Source: an uncultured Eubacteriales bacterium (GTDB taxonomy: Bacteria; Bacillota; Clostridia; Oscillospirales; UBA644). From it: a stretch of DNA of 64,000 nucleotides. Below, one piece after another: positions 31,696-41,649 of this stretch (its first letter is position 1; each line of letters opens with the position of its first letter). The stretch lies in assembly GCA_934501435.1 (NCBI GenBank), contig CAKSTW010000005.1, positions 1 to 64,000 on the forward strand, written 5' to 3'. The notes beneath the pieces were generated by a model, which saw only the letters and a program-made list of their open reading frames with translations, had not been told where the DNA came from and did no database searches. The position numbers were made by a program, and so were the translations under genes.

Positions 31696-34600
31696 ATGCT
31701 TAACGTAAACAAAACGCCCGACTGGCAGAATCTCTCGGTCCTTTCCGTAAACAGAGTTCCGTCCCGCGCGTATTTCATTCCCTATAAAAGCGAAGAAGAG
31801 TGTCTCGCCTCTCCTTTTTTCTGCGACAGAAAAGAGATAAAGTCCGACCGTTTTCTGTTGCTTAACGGCGAATGGCATTTTTCTTATTTCCGTTCGATAG
31901 CCTTTCTTCCCGAAAATATTTTCGACCTTGAAGGCAAGGATATCCCCGTTCCGTCCGTCTGGCAGACTCAGGGCTACGAAGACTGGAACTATGTCAATAT
32001 CGACTATCCGTTTCCCCTCAATCCGCCCGAAGTCCCGAACCATAATCCGGTCGGCATCTATTCCCGCAAATTCACTCTGCCGAAAGCCTTTGAAGGAAAA
32101 ACGGTAACCGTGAATTTCCTCGGAGTCGCCTCCGCTTTTCACCTTTTTATAAACCGCAAAAAGGTCGGATACGGTCAGGTCTCCCGCTCGACGAACGAAT
32201 TCGATATAACGCCTTATCTTGTTGACGGCGAAAACGAGATAACCGTCGAAGTCTATAAATGGTGCGACGGAAACTACCTCGAAGATCAGGATATCTTCCG
32301 CTTCAACGGAATTTTCAGAGACGTTTTCCTGCTCGCTCAGCCGAAGGCGCATATTGACGACTTCTTTTTCAAAACCGAGACCGACGACCTTAAAACTTTC
32401 AGGGTAAAAACCGACGTTTCTCTGTCGGAGGACGCGGAAGTCACTCTTAAACTTTTTTCTCCCGATAATTCTCTTGTTTATACGGAAACGAAAAAATCCG
32501 AAAAAAATAATACCGTTTTTGAGTTTACGGTCGAAAATCCCGAACTCTGGAACGCCGAAAAACCGAAATGCCATACTCTGCTTTTGTCGACAAAGGACGA
32601 AGCGATAAAGCAGATCGTCGGCTTTAAGCGCGCCGAAATAAAAGACAGCGTGCTTTACCTCAACGGCTCCGCAATCAAAATAAAAGGCGTAAACAGACAC
32701 GACAGCGACCCGTTTGTTGGCAGCGCCGTACCTTTTGAACATATCAGAAAAGACCTTGAACTTATAAAAAGTCTGAACTGCAACACCGTAAGGACCTCCC
32801 ATTACCCGAACGACCCCGTCCTTGTCGCAATGGCGAATTTTATGGGGCTTTACATCGTTGCCGAAGCCGACCTCGAAACCCACGGTTTCAGAAACTTAAA
32901 GACCGACGAACTCGACTGGTCGGTGCTTTCGCAGAACCCCGAATGGAAAAACGCATATCTTGACAGAATAGAAAGATCGGTCGAGCGGGACAAGAATAAT
33001 CCCTGTATTCTTTTCTGGTCTCTCGGAAACGAATCGGGCGACGGCGAAAATCTGCGCGATATGGAAAAATACGTTCACGAAAGAATTCCCGGATCTATTG
33101 TCCATTATTGCGAATTCAAAAATCCGAAAGATCAGATATACAGCGAAATGTACCCCGAATTTGCCAAAGTCGAAGAAATGGGCGAAAACAAAAACAACGA
33201 TCCGAGCATCTATTTCATGTGCGAATACGCTCATTCCATGGGGATAGGTCCGGGTTCGTTCAAAGAATATATGGATCTCGTCTATAAATATCCGCGGATT
33301 GTCGGCGGCTGCGTCTGGGAGTGGTGCGACCACGCAAAAGGAGTTAAACAGTCCGACGGCTCCGTACATTACCTTTACGGCGGAGACAACGGCGACTGGC
33401 CGAATAACGGAAACTTCTGCTGCGACGGAATAGTGCTTCCCGACAGGACTTTTTCGACGGGCGCATACGAAATGAAAGAGGCTTACGCGCCTTTCAGAAC
33501 AAACTTTGAAAACGGCGTTTTCGAAATTGAAAACGTTCTCGATTTCACAAACGCAAAAGAATATACTTTCCGCTGGGTTCACACCGTCGACGGCGCCGAA
33601 AAGGAAAAAGGCGAATTTTCGCTTGAAATTCCGCCGCACAAAAAAGCGGAATTCCGTCTTCCCGAATTAGCCGTCGAAAAAGCGATAATTTCCGCCGTTG
33701 ATATTTCCTATATAAGAAATTCGGACGGCGAAAACTGCGGCGGCAGGTCTTTTGCGATAAAAACCTCCGTTCCGACTTTCTCGGAATGCCGCGTTCCTCT
33801 TTCCGTAACCGAAAACGGCAATTACATAGAGTTTTCCTCCGATCTTTTCGCGGCGAAATTCTCTCTTGCGGACGGAACGTTTGTAAGTTATAAAAAGGAC
33901 GGCGTCGAACTTCTCAAAGAGGGCTATGTCGACGGCTGGGAAATAGGCAAGGGAACAAACCTCTTTACCTACGGACCGCGCCTCGGTATCCGCCGCGCAA
34001 TGACCGACAACGATATCTTTATCATGCAGACCGACGAATTCGGCGACGACAAGGTCTGGAACAAGATAAACACCGCCGAAATAACCGAAAAGAGCGAGGT
34101 CTCTGCAAAAATTTCCGTAAAAGGAAACCTCGGCTGCCCGATGCACACCGTAGCGTATCTTTTCGACCAGACTTTCACCGTTTACGGCGACGGCAGAATA
34201 GAAATCTGTTCTCATATCAGACCCGGCGAACGCGAAAAACACGCGTTTCTGGGCAGAGTGGGACTTCGTTTTTCAATGCCGGAAGCGTTTGAAAACGTCC
34301 GCTGGCTCGGTCTCGGAAAACGCGAAAACTATTCCGATTTCCGCCTTTCCGCAAGATACGGTCAGTTTGAAAGCACGATAACCGACCTCGGCGGCTTTTA
34401 CATAAAGCCCCAGGAATGCGGCAACCGTTCGGAATGTCGGGTCGCAACCGTAACCGACGGCGACGGCTTCGGTTTTGAAATAACGGGGGACGGATTTAAT
34501 TTCGGCGGCAGACACGCGACAATAGAAGAAGTTTCCGCCTGCAAACACCATTTCGAAGTCCCGTCGTCCGACCTTACCGAAGTGTATCTCGACGGCTTTA

Positions 34601-34716
34601 TGTCGGGACTCGGAAGCAATTCCTGCGGACCGAGACCCCTTCCCGAATATATTCTCGACGGAAATAAGGAGTATTCCTTTACGGTAACTCTCCGCGGCAT
34701 TTCAAAACGGAGATAA
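31696..34716 (+). CDS. Glycoside hydrolase family 2 beta-galactosidase
   Basis: The 1006-residue LacZ-size enzyme hydrolyses terminal beta-galactosides such as lactose. The jelly-roll domain (about 45-210) contains VPSVWQTQGYEDWNY and the catalytic TIM barrel contains HDSDPFVG and EADLETHGF. The acid/base is E446 in WSLGNESGDG and the nucleophile E510 in MCEYAHSMG. The C-terminal Bgal_small_N domain (about 740-1000) is present. No signal peptide, so the substrate must be imported. No sugar transporter or regulator adjoins it. It sits 11 bp after the YitT gene and 12 bp before pyk. Confidence 0.95.
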   Translation: MLNVNKTPDWQNLSVLSVNRVPSRAYFIPYKSEEECLASPFFCDRKEIKSDRFLLLNGEWHFSYFRSIAFLPENIFDLEGKDIPVPSVWQTQGYEDWNYVNIDYPFPLNPPEVPNHNPVGIYSRKFTLPKAFEGKTVTVNFLGVASAFHLFINRKKVGYGQVSRSTNEFDITPYLVDGENEITVEVYKWCDGNYLEDQDIFRFNGIFRDVFLLAQPKAHIDDFFFKTETDDLKTFRVKTDVSLSEDAEVTLKLFSPDNSLVYTETKKSEKNNTVFEFTVENPELWNAEKPKCHTLLLSTKDEAIKQIVGFKRAEIKDSVLYLNGSAIKIKGVNRHDSDPFVGSAVPFEHIRKDLELIKSLNCNTVRTSHYPNDPVLVAMANFMGLYIVAEADLETHGFRNLKTDELDWSVLSQNPEWKNAYLDRIERSVERDKNNPCILFWSLGNESGDGENLRDMEKYVHERIPGSIVHYCEFKNPKDQIYSEMYPEFAKVEEMGENKNNDPSIYFMCEYAHSMGIGPGSFKEYMDLVYKYPRIVGGCVWEWCDHAKGVKQSDGSVHYLYGGDNGDWPNNGNFCCDGIVLPDRTFSTGAYEMKEAYAPFRTNFENGVFEIENVLDFTNAKEYTFRWVHTVDGAEKEKGEFSLEIPPHKKAEFRLPELAVEKAIISAVDISYIRNSDGENCGGRSFAIKTSVPTFSECRVPLSVTENGNYIEFSSDLFAAKFSLADGTFVSYKKDGVELLKEGYVDGWEIGKGTNLFTYGPRLGIRRAMTDNDIFIMQTDEFGDDKVWNKINTAEITEKSEVSAKISVKGNLGCPMHTVAYLFDQTFTVYGDGRIEICSHIRPGEREKHAFLGRVGLRFSMPEAFENVRWLGLGKRENYSDFRLSARYGQFESTITDLGGFYIKPQECGNRSECRVATVTDGDGFGFEITGDGFNFGGRHATIEEVSACKHHFEVPSSDLTEVYLDGFMSGLGSNSCGPRPLPEYILDGNKEYSFTVTLRGISKRR

Positions 34717-34728
34717 AGGAGAAAAAAA

Positions 34729-36141
34729 ATGAGAAAAACCAAAATAATCTGCACGATAGGCCCCGCGTCAAACACCGAAAAGACGATAAAAGAACTTTGT
34801 CTTAACGGTATGAACGTCGCGCGTCTGAACTTCTCGCACGGGACGCACGAAGACCATCTCAAAGTAATGAATATCATTAAAAAGGTCAGGAAAGAACTTG
34901 ACCTTCCCGTCGCGATAATGCTCGACACAAAAGGCCCCGAATACCGCATAAAGACTTTTAAGGACGGCAAAATCACCTTAAAAGAGGGCGACCGCTTCGT
35001 CTTTACCGTCGACGATATCGTCGGGGACGAAACCCGCGTTTCGGTAAACTATTCGGGACTTATAAACGACGTTAAAAGCGGCGACACCATACTCTTGAAT
35101 AACGGACTTATGGCGTTTACCGTTGACGAAGTAAAAGGTAACGACATCATAACGACCGTAAAAGTCGGGGGAGAGACTTCGAACAGAAAAAGTATGAGTT
35201 TCCCGAACAAAGTCCTTAATCAGGAGTATCTCAGCGAACAGGATAAAAGCGATATCCTTTTCGGGATAAAAAACGACGTCGATTATATCGCCTGTTCCTT
35301 TGTTTCCCGCAAAAAAGACCTTGAAGACCTCACCGCGTTCATGAAGGAAAACGGCGGCGGAGATATCGGAATTATCGCCAAAATCGAAAACCAGCCGGGC
35401 GTCGACAATATCGAAGAGATATGCGAACTCTGCGAAGGCATTATGATAGGCAGGGGAGATATGGGCGTTGAAATTCCGTTCGAAGCCCTGCCCGCGATCC
35501 AGAAAAAACTCATAACCAAATGCCGTCTTCTCGGAAAAAGAGTTATTACGGCGACCGAAATGCTCGAATCAATGATACAGAATCCGAGACCGACGAGAGC
35601 CGAAATTTCCGACGTTGCGAACGCCGTGTACGACGGAACGAGCGCGATAATGCTTTCGGGGGAGAGCGCCGCGGGAAAATACCCTGTCGAAGCGCTCAAA
35701 ACCATGGCGAAGATCGCCGAAGAGACCGAGAAAAATATTGATTATAAAGAGGTTTTCGGGACTTCCGAATTCAAAATCACAAGCACCGTCGACGCGATAA
35801 GCCACGCCACCTGCGGAATGGCTATCGACGTAAAGGCAAAGGCTATTGTCGCCTGCACCCGCTCGGGGCTCACCGCAAGAATGATTTCCCGTTTCCGCTG
35901 TCCCTGCGACATAATAGGGCTTGCGACTTCCGAAAAAACGCTCCGGAAACTTGCGCTTTCGTGGGGAATTATTCCGCTCCTTTGCGAAACTCTGCCGTCG
36001 ACCGAAGTCCTTTTCTATACCGCGGCTCAGAAAGCGAAAAAAGCCCTCGGTCTTGAAGAGGGAGATAAAATAGTCATCACGGGCGGTATTACAAACGGCG
36101 AATCGGGCAACACGAACCTTATAAAAATAGAAAGAATATAA
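34729..36141 (+). CDS. pyk: Pyruvate kinase
   Basis: The 470-residue glycolytic enzyme converts phosphoenolpyruvate and ADP to pyruvate and ATP. TKIICTIGPAS is at the N-terminus, followed by LNFSHG, then the catalytic MIGRGDMGVEIPFE (near 245) and ATEMLESMIQNPRPTRAE. The C-terminal allosteric domain is present, but the extra PEP-mobile domain found in many Bacillus enzymes is missing. GGAG precedes the start. Together with the PFOR gene it fits fermentative metabolism. Confidence 0.97.
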   Translation: MRKTKIICTIGPASNTEKTIKELCLNGMNVARLNFSHGTHEDHLKVMNIIKKVRKELDLPVAIMLDTKGPEYRIKTFKDGKITLKEGDRFVFTVDDIVGDETRVSVNYSGLINDVKSGDTILLNNGLMAFTVDEVKGNDIITTVKVGGETSNRKSMSFPNKVLNQEYLSEQDKSDILFGIKNDVDYIACSFVSRKKDLEDLTAFMKENGGGDIGIIAKIENQPGVDNIEEICELCEGIMIGRGDMGVEIPFEALPAIQKKLITKCRLLGKRVITATEMLESMIQNPRPTRAEISDVANAVYDGTSAIMLSGESAAGKYPVEALKTMAKIAEETEKNIDYKEVFGTSEFKITSTVDAISHATCGMAIDVKAKAIVACTRSGLTARMISRFRCPCDIIGLATSEKTLRKLALSWGIIPLLCETLPSTEVLFYTAAQKAKKALGLEEGDKIVITGGITNGESGNTNLIKIERI

Positions 36142-36143
36142 AA

Positions 36144-38315
36144 ATGGAAACAATTACCCAAATCATCGCCGCCGAACTCGGCAAAAGCGAAAAACACGTT
36201 GAAAACGTAATAAACCTTATCGACGAGGGGAACACCATTCCGTTCATCGCAAGATACCGTAAAGAAATGCACGGAACGATGGACGACACCACCCTGCGGA
36301 CGCTCGCCGACAGGCTTACCTATCTCCGCAATCTGCAGACCCGTCGCGACGAAGTCAAAAATTCGATAGAGGGGCAGGGAAAACTCACCGAAGAACTTTC
36401 CGCCGCGATCGACGCCGCCAAAACGCTTTCGGAAGTAGAAGACCTTTACCGTCCGTATAAGCAGAAGAGAAAAACGAGGGCTACCGTCGCAAAGGATAAA
36501 GGGCTCGAACCCCTTGCCCTGCTTATTTTCGGACAGGATAAAAATACCGTCGGAATAGAAAAGACAGCCGAAGAATATATAAACGAAGAAAAGGGCGTTC
36601 TTTCAGCCGACGAAGCGCTCGCGGGAGCAATGGACATTATCGCCGAGACGGTCTCGGATAACGCCGAAATAAGAAAAGACCTGCGCGCGTTCTTTATGAA
36701 AGAGGGGCTTATTTCGTCGGCTGCCGCAAAGGAAGACGAAGATTCGGTCTACCGCCTTTATTATAAATTCGAAAGACCCGTTCCGAAACTTGTCGGACAT
36801 CAGATATTGGCTCTCAACCGCGGCGAAAGAGAAGAATTTCTGAAAGTTTCGCTTTCGGTCGACCGCGAAAAGGCTCTCGGAATCATTTCAAAACATATCC
36901 TCGGCGACGAATGCGAAGCGACGAAATATGTCACCGCTGCCGCGGAAGACGCCTACGACAGACTTATATTCCCGTCTCTTGAAAGAGAAACGAGAAACAC
37001 TCTTACAGAAACTGCGGACGAGGGGGCGATAAAGACTTTTGCCCTTAACTTAAAGCCTTTGCTTCTTCAGCCGCCCGTCAAGGGCAACGTCACGCTCGGC
37101 TTTGACCCCGCATACAGAACGGGCTGTAAACTCGCCGTGGTCGACGGTACCGGAAAGGTGCTTGCAACGTCCGTTATTTATCCCACGCCGCCGCATAATA
37201 AGACTGAAGAGTCGAAAGCGACCCTCAAAAAACTCATTGAAAAATACAATATAACGAATATCGCGATAGGCAACGGGACCGCCTCCCGCGAAAGCGAAAA
37301 TTTTGTGTCGGAGTTACTGCGTGAAATTCCCCGAAAGGTTACATATATGGTCGTTTCGGAAGCGGGCGCGTCGGTCTATTCCGCCTCTCCTTTGGGAGCA
37401 GCCGAATTTCCCGATTTCGACGTTTCGCTCCGTTCCGCGGTGTCGATAGCAAGAAGACTTCAGGACCCTCTTGCCGAACTTGTCAAAATCGACCCGAAAG
37501 CGATAGGCGTCGGACAGTATCAGCACGATATGCCGCAAAAACGTCTCGGCGAAGCCCTTGACGGCGTTGTCGAAGACTGCGTAAACTCGGTCGGCGCCGA
37601 CCTCAACACCGCGTCGCCGTCTCTTCTTGCGAGAGTTTCGGGGCTTAACGGAACGATAGCGAAAAACATCGTTGCATACCGCGACGAAAACGGCGCGTTT
37701 ACGACCCGCCGCCAACTCCTCAAAGTTTCAAAACTCGGACCCAAGGCGTTCGAGCAGAGCGCGGGATTTTTAAGAGTTCCCGAAAGCAAAAACGTGCTTG
37801 ACAACACCTCCGTCCACCCCGAAAGCTACAAGGCGGCGGAAAAACTTCTCGAAATTTGCGGATATACGCTTTCGGACGTTTCGGCAGGCAAAATTTCCGA
37901 CCTTGAAAGCAGAGTCGAGAAAGCGGGCAAAAAGACCGTCGCCGAACAGTGCGGAGTAGGAGTTCCGACTCTCGACGACCTCGTAAAGGAACTTATGAAA
38001 CCCGGAAGAGACCCCAGAGACGAGCTGCCGCCTCCCTTAATGCGGGCGGCTGCCATGGAAATTTCCGATCTTGTGCCGGGAACGGTCGTTATGGGAACGG
38101 TAAGAAACGTCGTCGATTTCGGCGCGTTCGTTGATATCGGAGTCCATCAGGACGGACTTGTCCATATTTCCCGTATCTGCAATAAATTCATAAAACACCC
38201 GTCGGAAGTCCTTTCGGTCGGCGACGTTGTAAAGGTCGTCGTTCTGGAAGCCGACGCGGCAAAGAAAAGAATTTCACTTTCTATAAAAGACGTTCCGTCG
38301 GAGGCAGGAAAATGA
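36144..38315 (+). CDS. tex: Tex family transcription accessory RNA-binding protein
   Basis: The 723-residue protein has the full Tex architecture: an N-terminal helix-turn-helix region (PFIARYRKEMHGTMDD), a YqgF/RNase H-like domain (VTLGFDPAYRTGCKLAVVD, near 315), two helix-hairpin-helix motifs (around 500) and a C-terminal S1 domain (VPGTVVMGTVRNVVDFGAFV, near 645). Tex binds RNA and influences transcription and fitness, though the precise function is unclear. Its start lies two bases after the pyk stop and its end overlaps the adenine deaminase gene by 4 bp. Confidence 0.95.
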   Translation: METITQIIAAELGKSEKHVENVINLIDEGNTIPFIARYRKEMHGTMDDTTLRTLADRLTYLRNLQTRRDEVKNSIEGQGKLTEELSAAIDAAKTLSEVEDLYRPYKQKRKTRATVAKDKGLEPLALLIFGQDKNTVGIEKTAEEYINEEKGVLSADEALAGAMDIIAETVSDNAEIRKDLRAFFMKEGLISSAAAKEDEDSVYRLYYKFERPVPKLVGHQILALNRGEREEFLKVSLSVDREKALGIISKHILGDECEATKYVTAAAEDAYDRLIFPSLERETRNTLTETADEGAIKTFALNLKPLLLQPPVKGNVTLGFDPAYRTGCKLAVVDGTGKVLATSVIYPTPPHNKTEESKATLKKLIEKYNITNIAIGNGTASRESENFVSELLREIPRKVTYMVVSEAGASVYSASPLGAAEFPDFDVSLRSAVSIARRLQDPLAELVKIDPKAIGVGQYQHDMPQKRLGEALDGVVEDCVNSVGADLNTASPSLLARVSGLNGTIAKNIVAYRDENGAFTTRRQLLKVSKLGPKAFEQSAGFLRVPESKNVLDNTSVHPESYKAAEKLLEICGYTLSDVSAGKISDLESRVEKAGKKTVAEQCGVGVPTLDDLVKELMKPGRDPRDELPPPLMRAAAMEISDLVPGTVVMGTVRNVVDFGAFVDIGVHQDGLVHISRICNKFIKHPSEVLSVGDVVKVVVLEADAAKKRISLSIKDVPSEAGK

Positions 38316-40042
38316 TCGAAAACGAAACAATGAAAGAAAGAGTCGCAAGAAAACTTCCCGGCAAAGAAAAGGCGATAGCCGTCGCCGCAGGCAGGGAAAA
38401 AGCCGACCTTGTCTTAAAAAACGCTTCTTTTGTAAACGTTTTTTCAAATGAAATGCAGACTGCGGATATCGCGATCTCGGGCGGGCTTATCGTCGGAATA
38501 GGGGAGTATGACGGAAAAACCGAATACGACGTATCCGGAAAAATCGTTTCTCCCGGATTTATCGACGCGCATATCCACCTCGAAAGCGCCATCGTTTCGC
38601 CGACGGAATTCGCAAAAGCGACCGTTCCCCACGGAACGACGACCGTTATCTGCGACCCTCATGAAATAGCAAACGTTATGGGAACCGACGGTATCGACTA
38701 TATGCTCGAGGCGACCGAAGGACTTCCCGTTGACGTTCATTTCATGCTGCCGTCCTGCGTTCCCGCAACTCCCGAAGACGAAAGCGGAGCGGTGCTTACT
38801 TACGAAGACCTCGACCCGTACTTTGATAATTTCAGAGTTCTCGGTCTTGCCGAAATGATGAATTTCGTCGGAGTCGTCGCGGGAGACACAGCGACCGTTT
38901 CGAAAATTCTGACGTCGCAGGGACATCACAAGAAAATCGACGGACACGCTCCCGACATTACCGGAAAAGACCTCAACGCATATATCGCCGCAGGCGTTTA
39001 TTCCGACCATGAGTGCTATAATATTGAAAACGCCCTCGAAAAACTGCGTCTCGGTCAGTTTATAATGATAAGAGAGGGGACAGCCGCGAAAAACCTCACG
39101 GCGCTTATGCCTCTTCTTAACGGAAAATATGCGTCGCGCTGTATGTTCTGTACCGACGATAAGCACCCGAACGACCTTCTTTTCGACGGGCATATCGACA
39201 GTACCGTAAGAAAAGCCGTCAGAATGGGCGCTGACCCGATAGTCGCTCTGAAAGTCGCAACGCATAACGCCGCAAGATACTTTCTTATGAACAATAAGGG
39301 CGCGATAGCTCCCGGATATCTTGCCGATATAATCGTTATGGATAACCTTACCGATTTCAACGTCGAGACCGTTTTCAAAAAAGGAAAACTTGTTTACGAT
39401 AAAGACGGCGTAAAGCCGTTCGTTTCGCCGAAAATAGATAAGGAACTTCTTGAAAAAGCCGAAAATTCATTCTCTCTGCCGAAAGTTTCCGCGGAAGATT
39501 TCAAAAATGAAAAGCCGCTCGGACTTATCGGTCTTGTCAAGGGCGAGATCTTTTCGGAAAATCTCGGAAAAGCCGAAAAAATCGACGTTGAAAACGATAT
39601 TCTGAAAATAGCCGTTGTCGAACGCCATAAAAACACGGGGCATATCGGCGTCGGTTTTATAAAGGGCTACGGTCTTAAAAAGGGCTCGGTCGCCACTTCC
39701 GTCGCTCACGATTCCCATAATATAATAGTTGTCGGAGCGGACGAAAACTCAATGGCAAAGGCTGTTTCCGTTTTGGTTGAACAAAAAGGCGGAATAGTCG
39801 TTTACGACGGCGAAAAAACCGTCGCGGCGCTGCCTTTCGAAATTGCGGGGCTTATGACCGACAGACCTCTTGTCGATGTGAACGAAGACCTTGAAAACGC
39901 GAAAAAAGAGGCGAAAGACCTCGGCGTTTCGGCGGATATCGACCCATTCATGACCCTTTCGTTCATGTCGCTTCCCGTTATTCCGTCGCTGCGAATAACG
40001 ACCAAAGGCGTATTTGATGTTTCAGAATGGAAATACATATAA
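38312..40042 (+). CDS. ade: Adenine deaminase
   Basis: The 576-residue amidohydrolase converts adenine to hypoxanthine and ammonia. GFIDAHIHLESA near residue 80 gives the metal histidines, HGTTTVICDPHEIANVMG is a family signature and CTDDKHPNDLLFDGHID follows. The C-terminal domain (LVKGEIF, then GFIKGYGLKKGSVATSVAHDSHN) is typical of the Ade type. Length is normal. The start overlaps the tex stop (ATGA). Confidence 0.95.
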   Translation: MIENETMKERVARKLPGKEKAIAVAAGREKADLVLKNASFVNVFSNEMQTADIAISGGLIVGIGEYDGKTEYDVSGKIVSPGFIDAHIHLESAIVSPTEFAKATVPHGTTTVICDPHEIANVMGTDGIDYMLEATEGLPVDVHFMLPSCVPATPEDESGAVLTYEDLDPYFDNFRVLGLAEMMNFVGVVAGDTATVSKILTSQGHHKKIDGHAPDITGKDLNAYIAAGVYSDHECYNIENALEKLRLGQFIMIREGTAAKNLTALMPLLNGKYASRCMFCTDDKHPNDLLFDGHIDSTVRKAVRMGADPIVALKVATHNAARYFLMNNKGAIAPGYLADIIVMDNLTDFNVETVFKKGKLVYDKDGVKPFVSPKIDKELLEKAENSFSLPKVSAEDFKNEKPLGLIGLVKGEIFSENLGKAEKIDVENDILKIAVVERHKNTGHIGVGFIKGYGLKKGSVATSVAHDSHNIIVVGADENSMAKAVSVLVEQKGGIVVYDGEKTVAALPFEIAGLMTDRPLVDVNEDLENAKKEAKDLGVSADIDPFMTLSFMSLPVIPSLRITTKGVFDVSEWKYI

Positions 40043-40055
40043 GGAGGAAAATAAT

Positions 40056-40916
40056 ATGTTTTGTAAAAACTGCGGATCGCCCGTCGATGACGGCGCAAAG
40101 TTCTGCAAAAACTGCGGCGGTAAAATTACCGAAGCCGAAGAGGTAAAAGCCGAAACCCCCGTGACCGAAGAAGTAAATGCCGAACCTGCGGCAATTACCG
40201 TTTCCGAACCCGTTTCTTCAAACCCCGTAAAGGCGAAACTCGAAGAAATTCTTTCGGGACAGATTTTTTTGATACTTGCCGTGCTTCTTTCGGTATCGGC
40301 AGTCTTTTCCCTTGCCGTAGGTTCTTTTAACGTTATAACGGTTTTGTTTGTTATATTCACATGGCTTGCTTTCGCCGCGGCAAAGAAAAACGATCTTCAG
40401 CCGTCGCATATAAGAAATGTAAGCGGAACGTTCTTCGCCGTTGAAATTTTGCTCTGGGTCGCCGTAGGGCTTTTCGGAGTTCTTGCAATAACGGTCCTTG
40501 CGCTCGGGTCTTCTTTCGGAGCGAGATTTGCTTCGATCCTGAATCAATATTCGGGAACGCATCTGAACATTCCTTCTTTTGCATACGGAGGCGCCGCCGT
40601 ATCCGTTATAATATTTGTCGCGCTTCTTGTCGTTATAGCCGTCATCATAGTAATGAATCTCGGCTATATTACGATACATAAATTTTTCAGATCTCTTTAT
40701 CAGAGCCTCGATTCGGGCGTCGCGTCCCTCGAAAAGGCGAAAGCAGCTTCGGGCTGGTGTCTTGCTCTCGGAATAATCTCCGGAATAGGCGCTCTCGGTT
40801 CTCTCGGCGGAACCGCTTCGTCTTTCATGTCGTTTATAGCGTCGGGGTCTTTTGCCGCGGTATGGATACTTCTTTATGTAATGATAAAGAAATACGCAGC
40901 AGCCGAAGATAAATAA
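40056..40916 (+). CDS. Zinc-ribbon polytopic membrane protein
   Basis: The 286-residue protein starts with a double-CxxC zinc ribbon (MFCKNCGSPVDDGAKFCKNC). An acidic, Pro-rich linker (about 28-70) precedes five to six membrane segments. I recognise only the ribbon, a common N-terminal module on membrane proteins of Clostridia. AGGAGG stands 8 nt before the start, which is why 40056 is preferred over an in-frame ATG at 40014. It ends the pyk-tex-ade run and is followed by a strong terminator. Confidence 0.75.
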   Translation: MFCKNCGSPVDDGAKFCKNCGGKITEAEEVKAETPVTEEVNAEPAAITVSEPVSSNPVKAKLEEILSGQIFLILAVLLSVSAVFSLAVGSFNVITVLFVIFTWLAFAAAKKNDLQPSHIRNVSGTFFAVEILLWVAVGLFGVLAITVLALGSSFGARFASILNQYSGTHLNIPSFAYGGAAVSVIIFVALLVVIAVIIVMNLGYITIHKFFRSLYQSLDSGVASLEKAKAASGWCLALGIISGIGALGSLGGTASSFMSFIASGSFAAVWILLYVMIKKYAAAEDK

Positions 40917-40930
40917 AATTAAAAAATACC

Positions 40931-40962
40931 GAAATCCGCGATGATTTTTCATCGCGGATTTC
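40931..40962. terminator. Bidirectional terminator
   Basis: GAAATCCGCGATGA and its perfect complement (14 bp) flank a TTTT loop. TTTTA follows on the plus strand and A/T-rich sequence on the other. It lies between convergent genes, the zinc-ribbon protein and spoVT. Confidence 0.9.
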
Positions 40963-40976
40963 TTTTATCGCGGTTC

Positions 40977-41528
40977 TTAACTTTCCATAAGTCTTGCCAG
41001 AAGATGCGCGGTCATCGCGACGAGTTTTTCTTCGGTTTTTCCGTGTTCCGCGCCCCTGTCGTCGATAAGCAGAACGACCGAACCGATAATATCGCCGTCG
41101 ACGTTTATCGGACATACCGTCCCCGCGTAAAGGTCCTCGTCTCTTTCCGCCGCGGCGATTATCCCTATACGCGGCGAACCGATGCGGTAAAGATACGGTG
41201 TTCTTCCCTCCAGAACACTTTCAAGTTCCCGCGATATCTTTTTGCCGCAGAGTTCTCTTTTGTATTCTCCCGCCGCCGCGACGACCGAATCTCTGTCCGT
41301 TATTGCGGCGGTTATTCCCGTGGCTTTGTGCACCGCGTCGCAATATATCTGCGCGTCCTCCGACATCTCTCCGACGGGAGAGTATTTTTTGAAAATGACC
41401 TCTCCGTCTTTATCGGTGTATATCTCAAGAGACGCTCCCTCCTTGAGGTGCATCGTCCGCCGTATCTCTTTGGGAATAACGACTCTGCCGAGGTCGTCAA
41501 TTCTCCTTACAATTCCGGTTGCTTTCAT
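40977..41528 (-). CDS. spoVT: SpoVT-type AbrB family transcriptional regulator
   Basis: The 183-residue protein has an N-terminal AbrB swapped-hairpin DNA-binding domain (GIVRRIDDLGRVVIPKEIRR, residues 5-24, to about 50). The remainder is a GAF-like domain, which separates SpoVT from short AbrB proteins. In Bacillus SpoVT tunes sigma-G-dependent genes in the forespore. Its presence argues that the organism is or descends from an endospore former. It is monocistronic. A GGGAG-type site precedes the start. Confidence 0.92.
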   Translation of the reverse strand: MKATGIVRRIDDLGRVVIPKEIRRTMHLKEGASLEIYTDKDGEVIFKKYSPVGEMSEDAQIYCDAVHKATGITAAITDRDSVVAAAGEYKRELCGKKISRELESVLEGRTPYLYRIGSPRIGIIAAAERDEDLYAGTVCPINVDGDIIGSVVLLIDDRGAEHGKTEEKLVAMTAHLLARLMES

Positions 41529-41595
41529 TTCAAGTCTCCCTTTTTTCTTTTATATGGATTTATTATTTTCAGAATTCCGACAATTATTCCGACTC

Positions 41596-41624
41596 TTGAA
41601 AAACGGCGGAGTTTATGGTAGAAT
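41596..41624 (+). promoter_or_regulatory. Promoter of the nitroreductase gene
   Basis: TTGAAA, a 17-bp spacer and TAGAAT, about 26 bp before the start. Confidence 0.7.
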
Positions 41625-41649
41625 ATATGTATCGAAAGGAAGTTTTAAT

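Noticed and set aside
31681..32883. Minus-strand frame opposite the beta-galactosidase gene
   Set aside because: Composition is typical of an antisense shadow and the catalytic motifs are on the plus strand.
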